DNA of 64,000 nt from the NCBI RefSeq assembly GCF_002775205.1, contig NC_036454.1, positions 2,163,382-2,227,381 of the forward strand. Direction: 5' to 3'. Below, piece by piece: positions 27,408 through 39,164 of this stretch (the first letter of the stretch is position 1; each line of letters starts with the position of its first letter). The notes beneath the pieces were generated by a model. The model saw only the letters and a program-made list of their open reading frames with translations, had not been told where the DNA came from and did not search any database. Made by a program: the position numbers and the translations under genes. This DNA is from Xiphophorus maculatus. Taxonomy: Eukaryota; Chordata; Actinopteri; Cyprinodontiformes; Poeciliidae.

Positions 27408-27670
27408 CGTGGAGTTTGATTTGGTCAGACAACATTAAGATTGATAAAATAAAGGATACATGTACAGAAACCACCTCATTGTAACTGTAAAAAATAAGCG
27501 GAGGATCAGTGATATCACAGACTTTAATCTCTTCTTAAGGAACCAGGTTGAAAACATCTGCATCTGGGACCTCAACACGTTCACCTCCACATCAGTGGCT
27601 CTAGTCCTTTCACAGACTGATGGAGTTTAGTTTCGATGAGTTTAACCAGTCTGGAGTTCAGTAATCAGAA

Positions 27671-29886
27671 TCAGAGGATGACACAGGTCTGTTGGTAATT
27701 GTTTTTCAGATCTTCTATTTCTTTGTCATGTTTTCTCTTTAAGTCTTCTATTTCTGCTTTCAGATGTTTTTCTTTGTGTTGAGACAGATTCTCTAGCAGG
27801 TTGTATTCTGTACTGTGACTATTCATTGCCTCTTTCATTTGTGTTAAATGTTTCTGTTTCAGTTCCAGTAATTCCTCCATGTGTTTTTCCACCAGAGCTG
27901 TAAAATCCTGGGTGTATTTCTGCCTGAACTCATTGAATTCTTCAGCCTTTTTTCTGGCTTCTTCTTCATATTTAGTTTTTATGGCTTCCAGTTTTTTCTC
28001 ATAACTTTCCTCTAATTCTTTTCTCTCTTTCTCTTCTCGTTCCTTTCTGATGCGATCTTCTTCTTTATTTTTTATCCGATCCTTTTCTCTTTCAAGCTCA
28101 TATTCCTCTTGAAGTTTTCTGAGTTTTTCTTGCTCCTGCCGACGTCTCTCTTCATTTTCTTGATGTCGTTTTTCCCACCATTCATTTCTTTCCTTCTCCC
28201 AGTTTTCCCGCTCCTTTCGTATTGCTTCTTTGCTCTCCTTCAGCTCTTGATCAGTACTTTCCTTTTTCTCTTCTTCTGATTTTATTTTCTTCTCAAGATC
28301 TGCAAGTTTTTCTTCCCACTCCTTTTGTTTATGTTCCTCTTGCCTCTTTCTGATGTTGTCTTCTTCTTCTCTGATTTCTTGTTCTTTCTTTCTCTGTTCT
28401 CGCTCCTTATTTATATTTTCCATCATATCTTTAAGCTGTTTTTCTCTCAGTTTTCTCTCTGTTTCCATTTCTGCTCTTTGCTCTTCCATCTTTTTTTCCA
28501 TTGCTTGTATTTTTTCCTTATGTTTCTGTTCCAGCTCTTTTTTCTTTTTCTGCAGCTCTTCTTCCTTCTGTTTCAGGATTTTCTCCACCTCCATTTTTAT
28601 TGCTGACTCAGCTTCCTGGAACATGTCGTTGGTGTAACATCCTCCACCGTTTTCACTGACCACTGAGTCAATCTTCCTCAGCAGCTCTCTAACCTGGGAG
28701 CGATCCTGTGGGGTATTATTGTTAAATATGTGGCATCTTCCCCTGCAGTCCCGGATCAGTTTTTTGACAAAGTCATCACAGTCGTTTTCAATGTAACTCT
28801 CAAAACTTTGCTCCTTTAAATCATCTTTTCTGGTGAACGTAATGATGATGAAATTTTGTGAATTCCTGCCAAAGTATTTCTTGATCAAATCCACAGTTTC
28901 TTTTTCCTCGATAGTAAACCGTCCGATCTGCAGGACCAGCAGGATCACATGGGGTCCAGGAGCCAACATGTTGATGCAGTTCACCAGTTCCTGTCCCACG
29001 AAGCTGTTGGACAGAGTCGTATCAAACAAACCAGGCGTGTCGACAACAACAACAGGCCGACCATCAACTTCTCCTTTTGCTTTCGCACAAAATTTGGTGA
29101 CCGACTTTCCGCTGGCTTTAGATGTAAAATGTTTTTCACCCAAAATGGTGTTTCCAGTTGCACTCTTTCCACTGCCAGTTTTCCCAATTAACACCATCCT
29201 GATGCATTCCTTACTCAACTCTCTAGGATCGTTTCCCATTTCATTCTTCTTCTTGATCTTCTGCAGTTCAGCTTTAAGCTCAACATTAAATTTTTCCTGT
29301 ACTACAACCCTTTCCATCAGAGCTCTGGTGAACATATCCTGTGTAAAGCTCTGATGTTCTACCATCTCCATCAGTTCTTTGATCTGCCGTCTGTCTCTGA
29401 TGTTCAGAACAAAATATCGGCCTTGACATCTCTTAATGAGATCCTGGATGTTCTTGTTCTCCTTTACAAACTTATCAACAGCTGGATGTTTAGGATCCAA
29501 CTCTGTAGTGAAGAGGATGATGGTGAAGTCGTTGACTCTAGAGCTGAATGTGTCCTGGATGGTGTGTAACTCTCCCTTGTCTTCATCAGTGAGGGGACCC
29601 ACAGGTAGGACCAGGATGAAGGCGTGGACACCCTCAGGATCACAGAGGGAGACACACCTGAAGGATTCCTCCATCACTTCCTGCTCAGCTTTTCCATACA
29701 GCGCAGGCAGCTCCACCAGAGAAACCCCACGTCCAAACACCTCTCCCTGCTTTCTAACACACTCTGAAGGAAGATCCTTGTGACCTAGAATGACCTTGGC
29801 TGCTGCCGTCTTCAGTGGTTCACTTGGACCAAACAGAACCAGGTTTAAAGGAGGCAGAATCTGCTCTCCTCTAGATTTGGGTTTAA
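27671..29886 (-). CDS. GIMAP gene B last exon: domain 5 (degenerate), domain 6 (intact), coiled coil, CVIL
   Basis: Starts after acceptor TTTTGTTGCAG at 29887 and stays open for 737 codons to TGA at 27673-27671. Domain 5 carries [12 protein letters not shown] and is nearly identical in DNA to gene A. Domain 6 has [12 protein letters not shown] encoded at about 29185-29150, VVDTPGLFD and TFTRKDDL, the signature of an active AIG1 GTPase. The coiled coil is encoded at about 28590-27700. The last four residues are Cys-Val-Ile-Leu. The A/T-rich coiled-coil codons differ from the GC-richer domain-5 part. Confidence 0.92.
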
Positions 29887-32800
29887 CTGCAACAAAACAG
29901 ACAAAAATTATTACAAACCAATATAATCATTCATAGAAACAGGAAGTTTGATGTGACAGTTTTCTGTTTTGACCTTTAAATAAATTTATCTGAACTTTTT
30001 CAGATTAAAAACAAAAGAAGTTTAGCCTGGAGATTCTCAGATAAAAACATTTTCAATTGATCATTTCACTGAATTTTAATGTCATGTTTCTGGTTTTAAT
30101 CTGCCTTAGAGGCAGATTAGTGCCAACTCTTTGTACAACTGATTTTTTAAAGTGTAGGACAGAAAATGAACCAGACATGTCTTCATCTTCAATAGCAAAT
30201 ACACATTTTTTAAAATTTAAATTTCTGGAATTAAATCATTTACAGTGGATTCTGGGAAAAGATCAATTCTTGTCTAGATGTGAGAAATGTATTTTAATTT
30301 CACTAAAACGATGAATGTAGAGCTATATAATCAGACTGAATCCTGTTCTTACCAGCAGCAGGTCTGGATGCTGGTCGTTTCTGAGTCTGATGGTCTGACG
30401 GTAAAGTCGTTGCTGCTTCTTGAAACTTTTTATATCTCACATGATTTTCATTATTTTCTCTTGCAATTTGACCAAAGCGAATCAGCAGCTGCTCACGTTC
30501 AGTTTCCTCCATCTTTAAATTTCTGTATCTACATTTTCTGATCAGATCATTAATTAGATCTTCCCTTATAGGATGTTGCCAAAGGAAGCGGGCCATCAGT
30601 CCGGGCTTCAGGATCAGAACCAATGAATGATCAAATGATCGATCACTGAAGTCTTGAAGGATTCTGCAGATCTTATCTTTCTCTCCTCTAGTGAAACTTT
30701 CAGGATGAAGAACCAACAGGAAGACATGAGGTCCAGGATCAGAGACTTCAGCACATTTTCTAATGAACTCTGTCAGTTTTTCTGCTGTGGAGAACGAAAC
30801 ATCTGGACTGTTGATCACTGATATTTGTTTCTCTTCCAGTTCAGCAGAAATCTTCTTAAAGGTGTTCAATGATTTGTTGAATCCATTACATCCCAGTATG
30901 AAGTTCCCCACTGAACTCCTCTGAGACCAGTTTCCTCCCAGTAGAACCACTCTGAGCTCAGACACTAGAAATAAAATAAAAACTATTAAAACAGTTAAAC
31001 ACATTCAGATCACAGAGAAAGAAAACTTTACATTAATTGATCCAGTAATATTTTATGATCTTCTCATGATCCACACAGTTTATAGAAATTTAAACTTCAG
31101 GCTTTTAGAGAAACAGCCTGAACTTAACCAGTAAGAGTTCTGTTCAGTTTCTCAAAGTGAACTGAGATCAACTGCCTGCTAATGTGAAGATTTCAGGGAA
31201 AGGAGGTTCGGACAAGGCAGGGAAACTGTCGTGAAAACTGGCATAGGGTTGTGAGATTTTTCCAGGTACACGCAGAAAACAGAGCATAAAGGCCTGGGGG
31301 AAATAAGTAATCTATGAGTTGATTTAAGTATAATTATAAATGAATATATATGTGCACATCTAAACAATGAATGATTTTCTGACATATATTCTTGTATTTT
31401 AATCTGTAAGGCTGATAAAAACATGATGATTATGGTTGATAATTATGTATGAGATTTACAGCCATGATTGATAAGTAATAATGGATTATAGGGATGTGTT
31501 GATTTAAATGTGTTGACTCGAAGTTATGATGAATGTAAAGAATAAGATGAAATGTAATGATTTAAACAGATGGAATTAAAGTGATGGGTGAGGCCCTATT
31601 CTCAGGCTGTGTCGTAATGGGCGAGCTGAACAGATGGCCTAGACTCAAGGGACTTGCAAGGAAGTACAAACAGATGGCCCTGCAGAAAAGGGGAAGTTCA
31701 CATGAGGTTAGCGCTGTGAGTCATGCAAAGGCTGATGGTTGGGAAAGGTTGAGACTTTCCAGCGACTCATCGAACATGCGAGAAGTCACGTACGCCATCT
31801 CCCCCCCCATACACAACCATGGGCTGAGATAGTATAAAAGACGGCAGAAAGAGGAAGAGAGCACTCTTAGTCCGCGGCGCCGGAGACGAATCAACAAGAG
31901 GACGCAGAGGAAACATCAGCAGAGGACCGCACCCAGGAGCTACGGGGAAGTTGAGACTTCGCGCCGCCAAGAAGGGACAAGATCCATCAGCCCCCAGCCC
32001 TGGCTCCTGATTCTACCGCCGACTCTGCCTCAACCCAGCGATCTCAAACCAACTGCAACAGACTTGGAGAAAAGACAAAGATCCCTGGAGGGAGGAAGAA
32101 TTGGATGTTCGAAGGACAAGGACCAATTCTGCATTGCTTCTATTCTAAAGAGGATTTTTCCACACAAAGACAAAGATTCTGAACCAAGGAATTAAAGACT
32201 TCTGTTGCCAAGATCAACTGCCATCTGGGTATGAGTCGAACTGCTCCCCAAAAGCCTCTCAGTTTACTAGTGACACAGGTCAGGGAAGGAAGTTAGGATA
32301 ATATGTTTGGGTTATGTTGATTTTATTATTTTGAATTAGTATTGTAATCTTTAATAATTAATCTGTATGTCACTTACCCCTGCTAAAGCTTGCTTAATAA
32401 ATATATCTTTATAACATTTTGTAGAGGTTGGTGGACATTGAAATTAATTGAGTCATTGATTATCTTAGTTTCTCCAATTAAAGTAAAATCAGTGTACATG
32501 ATTCCAGAAATGTGGTGGCTTCGGACTTTCCTTTAGTGAGAGTAAAAATAACGACCCTGGGACTTGAATCTAAGTCACTAAATCTAATCTAGCCGTTTCC
32601 AAGTGCAGGTTATTTAAGAGAGAGGGCTACCGTTAACAGAAATGGTTATTGGGACTATGCAGCTGTGAGGGCTACTCAGTTGACTGTTCCTTAACTGTAG
32701 AGGATCGTAACTTCTGGATCGAAGGTAGTTAGAGCTAGACGAGCCTCTCTCGCCACCAGTTTAGAATGATTATCTCTCATAGACCTCCTGTAGGGTAAGA

Positions 32801-35800
32801 CCCAGGTCTTAGAGATATTCCGGACCTGTTAGACAGAGAACTGGTCAGTAGTCAGCTCAGAGGAGTTGTGAGGAGTGGGCGGGGCTGACTATTGCTAGAG
32901 TAACGAACAAAACGAAAGCAGGAATATTTACACTAGTGTACAAATATCTGCCCCCTTTAACATTTATCAGGTTTTTTGCTTTTTGTTGCAATTAAATGTT
33001 TCAAAACATGAAAACAAAAAAGATAGTAAATAGAAAGAAGGATTGAAATGATGGTTGAATCCAAATTCTAATGTTTAAAATGATGAATGTTTGTTTCATC
33101 AGAAAAGAAACATTACTGGATCTTCTCAATAAATAGTCTGAGTTCATTTTTCTGGGATTTCAGGATTTTAAGATGAATCATGTTGATCTTTATTTCTCAT
33201 CAGAGTAAATCAGTTAAACTCACTGGAAGGAGGAATAAATTGCAGGCTTTTGCTTCGTTTCACAGGCTGCAGATCTGAAAAGACAAAAAGACTTTTTATC
33301 AAAACTGAGAGAATAAAAATACAACAAAATAAAAACAGTTCAAACATCTAAAGTTCTCCAGAGAAACCAAACAAGAACTAAACTCATGATCTGAAACAGA
33401 ACCGGTTTTAATAACTGATACAAACCAGGAGAGAAAAAACTAAAACCAGGAAACATTGAGACATTCTGCTGCTTTCAACTTTCTGTCTGAGTCTCAGACA
33501 AGTTAATATAACATTACACTGTAAAAAAATAAACACAAACTGAGAATTAAGTTAATATAAATAACTGTGAAGATAGGCATCATCTTGTTCCTTCGTGAAA
33601 ATAATGTTACAGAGAAATAAAAGAAAACTGAACTCATAGAAAACTGGAGAAAAAGTATTTTATGTCTTAATTACATAAACATAATATTTACCTGTAGCCA
33701 CAGTCTTTGACTCAAACTTCTTCAGTTTATTCTGTAGCTGCAGTTTATCCTCCGTTTGGCCCCATAATAATGTTTTAGTTGTATAAGATGAATCTTTCTC
33801 TCTGTCAGAAACATTTTTCTGCAGCGTCTCCATCAGGTCTTTGATCTGCCGTCTGTCTCTGATGTTCAGAACAAAATATCTTCCTCCACAGATCTGGAGG
33901 AGATCCTGGATGTTCTTGTTCTCCTTTACAAACTTATCAACATCTGGATGTTTAGGATTCAACACTGTAGTGAAGAGGATGATGGTGAAGTCGTTGACTC
34001 TAGAGCTGAATGTGTCCTGGATGGTGTGTAACTCTCCCTTGTCTTCATCAGTGAGGGGACCCACAGGTAGGACCAGGATGAAGGCGTGGAAACCCTCAGG
34101 ATCACAGAGGGAGACACACCTGAAGGATTCCTCCATCACTTCCTGCTCAGCTTTTCCATACAGCGCAGGCAGCTCCACCAGAGAAACCCCACGTCCAAAC
34201 ACCTCTCCCTGCTTTCTAACACACTCTGAAGGAAGATCCTTGTGACCTAGAATGACCTTGGCTGCTGCCGTCTTCAGTGGTTCACTTGGACCAAACAGAA
34301 CCAGGTTCAGATGAGTTTTCATCTCTTTAGGTTGGGATTTGCTGGAGTCTTCTGAGAATGTGAGGAATGTTCCTCCATTTCTATCCACAATGTTTTGGAT
34401 TTTCTGCATTAATACTTTATGATCTTCTTTAAACATATTGTAGTGTCTTCCACCACATTCTTCCAGAAGGTTTTTAACAGCAGGCTTCATTTCTTCAAAA
34501 TGTGTTAAGACAACTATGGTGTGTTTGAACGGATCTTGATGAAACCAGTTCAAGACAAGCTGAAGTGTTTTTCGATTCTTCTCAGTGAAATCTGAAGGTT
34601 TCACTAACAGCAGCAGAACATTTGGTCCAGGAAGGCAAAGTGTCACACAACTCCGCATTTCTTCTTTTAAAGCCTCCACTGAGAGACTGAAGATGTCAGG
34701 AACTTTTACAATCTTCACTGGTTTTTCTCTCCATTCTCCACAAGCCACCTCACTGTGCTTGGAAGGGTTAAGTTTGGAAAATCTGTTTTTTTTATTCAAG
34801 ATGGCGTTGCAGAGGGATTTCTTCTTGTCCTCATTTTTTCCAAACATCACAATCCTGAATCCATCTGAAAAAAATAGATATAAGTATATTTAACTCATGC
34901 AAACTCAATAAAAACTTTACAACATTGAACTTTGTGCCATGCTTTGTTTTTTACTCTGCAAACATCTGTGAGAGGAAAATGTATGCATACCAAAAAACAA
35001 ACCACTTGTTTTTTATGAAGTTTTTGTTTGACTTGATCAAAATGTTAGTATGTTTTGTCTGCACTCGATTAACTGGAATGCAAAGAGAACATCTTCTGAT
35101 CTGAATTACTAACCAGAACATGTCACCACAAACAGGAAACAAGCTAGCACTAGCAAAGGCTGTCCTAGCCTATTTGGTGCCCTGTTCAAACCACCTTTCT
35201 GGGCACCCCATGCCCCCCTCGCCTTTCATAAAGTTGTTGACTAGGAATGGGGGAAGGGGTTGATTGATTATTGGGATTATTGGTTGGGAATTGTTGACAT
35301 CCAGATCGTCCATTGTAACATCGTCCATTTTATGTGATATGTAGTCACAACATTGTAGAAGTTGTGTTAAAGCAAGTTAACCCTGTGTTGGTTTGCATTG
35401 TTGAGAATAAATAATTCTGTGTTTTCTTTTTATCTCTGTTAGCTAGTTGCTAAGCTAAAAGAAATGACATGTTAGGAAACACCCTCAAAGCTAAGATTAC
35501 AGGATATAAGGGAACGCCCTCTTTGGGGCGTAGCTTAGAAAGAGGCTAACAAAGGAAGCTACCAACTGTTGCTTGTTGCCATTTTGACAGTTAGCTCTTA
35601 AAGGTAGCATGTCATAATTGACCAGCTGTATTTTGGTATTAATAAATGGAATTCATGAATTCAACTCACTGACTCTTTTGTAACCTCAAACATCAAGAAC
35701 TCAGCATGGAGAACAGATGATTCTCTGCAGCAGTGATCTACCTTATTAATCTAAAGGTTGCCTGTGACGATGTGACATTTAGACTGTAGCTCCAATCTAA

Positions 35801-38800
35801 ATGTGGGAGATTCTTGCAAATTCAGCTATTTGTCTGCAGATCACTGCACTGCATGTAGACCTCATTCTGTCAAACTCATTTGTTTTTGGTCCTTAACTTA
35901 TTTTACAGTTTTTGTCAGTAAGCAGCACCTAAATGCTTGCTACTGCAGTCCATGCCAACAGGAAAACACACTTTTTACTTTTTGGTTTTTGGCCTAGCAT
36001 TTTTGTCCAACTCATAACAAAGCCCCATCACAATTTCACATAAAATTACAATAAAATACATTCATGTTTGTGGTTGTAATGTGACAAAATATGGAAAAGC
36101 TGAAGGTGTTAGAATACTTTTGTAAGCCACTTTAATGTAGCTCCTTTGTACAACAAAGTACAACGGTCCTAATAACAGTTGGAAACAGCATCAACAGGCA
36201 TGTCAGAGAGTTTAGTGTCAGAAAAGGTTGGAGTCTCTTAAATAGGCAAAAAGTCTATTTCATTTCAGATACAGATGTGATTTAAAGCCAAATTTCTGTA
36301 CACCAACAGTAAATCTAATGCCAATGATATGCTTTGGTAATAGCACAGCACCAAGGCTATGAGAAAATGACACAATTTCACCGTCTCAAGTATATAAACC
36401 AGAAATTATAAATCAATTGATCTCCTTCTGCTCTCTTGATATCATTCCCACAACTTTCTTTAAGAAAGTCCTGCCTGTCGTTGCTAATGATCTGATCCAA
36501 ATAAACTCGTCGCTCTCATCAGCCGTTTCCCCCGGGCTTTAAAAACAGCAGCTGTCAAACCACTGATAAAAAAGAACAACCTGGACAAATCACTGCTGCA
36601 GAATTACAGGCTGACCTCTGACCTCCACCAGCAGGTAAGGTGGGTGAAGCGTTTTGCCCAAAAATACAATGATGGAGAAGGAAGGAGCAGGATTCGAACT
36701 AGCAACCCACTGATCACACGACGAACACCTAGCATTGTCACCCACATTAAGAATTGCCTTGGATAAATTAAAACTGGAACACTGACTAATTCCAGACTTT
36801 ACTCAACATTTGATAAGAGTTCTTAAATTTTATAGTGATGCTTTACAAAATCTAATGTTTGCTTTTCTGAAACAATTTAAATGTTTAATGATTGCTGTTC
36901 CCAATGGTTACTGTGTTGTGTTTTTACCATGAAAGGTGTTTTGAACTGTGGTATGGCTGAAAAATGCTATATATACTGTATATATATACTGTAATATGGC
37001 ACTATGTGCCTGGAAAATGCACAAGCAGGGGGCTTTAAAGGACTTTGCAAAATTATTTTCTCAGTAACTTCTGAATAAATTACTGAGTCTCCATAACTTA
37101 CCTTTATCTGTTGTGGGTGTGAAAATTGCACTGACTTCCTCCTTTCTGACATCTACTTCAGTTATGTTTTGTGCACAGCTCAGGTATCCGTTGTTTTCTT
37201 TCACAATTTGACCTAAACGTGTTAACAGCTCAGGATGTTTCAGGTTCTTCAGCTGCAAGTGTCTGTACTGACATTTAACAACCATCTCCTTTAAGAGTAG
37301 ATCAGGTGAATCATCATCTCTCTCCTCTCTGGGTGTGGAAATCAGAAGCATTGAATGATCAAACGATCGATCACTAAGTCTTGTCAGGAACCTGCAGAGT
37401 TTCCATTTCTGTTCTTCTGTGAAGCTTTCAGGCTGCAGAACCAGCAGGAACACATGAGGTCCAGGATCAGAGAGGCTCACACAGCTTTCCACCTGATCAC
37501 TGAGGTCGTCTTCAGACAGGTCGGTACGCAGGAGGTCTGGGGTGTTGATGATGGTTACTGGTTTGTCCTCAAACTCGCTACTGAATTTCTCCCACTGGTC
37601 CGGTTCTTTCTCAGTGATTAACTGGTTTTCTGCCAGTATCAAGTTCCCCACTGCTCTCCTCTCTGTCCAGCTGTTCCCCAGCAGAACAACCCGAAGCTCT
37701 GAAACTGACAAAAACAGAAAGAATAGGTGATGGATGAATAATACTTAAATCATCTGTAAGAGTTTTCATGACTGCAGTGTTAGTAGCTGATCATTTGTGG
37801 ACCACAGATGAACAAAACCAAACAAGCATCAACATTATGACACTTTTCAACATTTCATGTGTTTTTCTTCCACTATAACCTGCAGAGGGAAGGAGCCAAA
37901 GGCTCAGATACCGAGTCCTGATCCCGTTAAAGCCCAGAGCTCAGAGGAGGCTCACTTACTGTCACTCACACATAAATACATGAGAGAAACAAATCTCATC
38001 AGTTTTAATCTTTTATATTTAGTTATAACTTTTTACATTATGGTGGTGCCTCCAACAAACAGGAAAAATAAGAGCTACTGTATTTTAAAACTCATGTTTA
38101 CCCATAGCAATAAAATTAGGACAACTCAGAAAAAGTTTAACATCAAAAGTAGAATTTAGTAGATAAAATATATTAGGACATACCATAATAATTAAATAAG
38201 ATGTTAGATTTGTTCCAGCACAGGTGGACTATTAAGGAGTATTAATCCAGATTAAAAACAAAAATACAGAATATCACAGTCTGAAAAAATGGTTTAAATT
38301 CAGTTCTGAACTTGAGCATTTAAATAATAAAGTATTTTAATGAAATAAGAAAACTCATTTCAGGATTTGGCTTGTGTATGGGGGAACATTTCTGCCATAA
38401 TCCAAGAACAAACATTTTCAGTCTGAAAGCAGGACTTTATGTATTTCTTCTCAAAGCCTGTAATTATTGACTCAGAACTTGTCCTCATACTCAGACTTAG
38501 TCTCTGCTCTGATTCTGCTGAAGTTTTCAGTGTTAGAGAGGAAATGCATTACAGACCAGAGGATTTTAGAGGACAGGTCAGTCAGGATCAGAGCTAGAGC
38601 TGCTGTTCTTCAGTCTCTGTTTCACAGCTCAGCTTCACAACGTCGGTGTTTGACTATGCTGTAAAGATGCTGCAAGTCAATGACATACTGAAAATATGTT
38701 TTTTCCTGAATGTGAAGGAATCAGGGATGATCAGTTTGCTTCAACAACGACTACATAGAGAAAAACTGACAAAACACGACCATGCATCCTTTTGGTCCAC

Positions 38801-39129
38801 TGTGTGATAAAAGTCATTTCTCAATATGTGTTCTTGTCTGTACTTGTGTTCTCGCGTACTTGTGAAACGTCATCGACAGCAGTGCAAGTACCGTCAAGTA
38901 CACCTCGCTGCAGCAAACAGAGAGGGCCCACAATGCAATGCGCCACCAGCAGCGGTAAATAGAAGGTGTCTACAGAAAGACATTGCTCTTTTATCACTAT
39001 TGTTTTGTCACAAAAAGTAGTTTTTTTTGTTTTTTTTTAATATTATTTTTTATTAATTTTAGATACGTTACAATATAAAGAACAAAGAAGAAACCTGTGC
39101 CGCCACACACATACACACAAACAAACGAA

Positions 39130-39164
<35 letters not shown>

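Noticed and set aside
28325-29783. Plus-strand frames opposite GIMAP gene B
   Set aside because: Phe/Ser/Leu-rich frames are the complement of the Glu/Lys-rich coiled coil and of the AIG1 domains; same for 12245-13243 and 33841-34245.
36640-36740. Functional tRNA gene
   Set aside because: Only a B-box-like part is present; no A box or cloverleaf could be folded. Same for 58015-58120.
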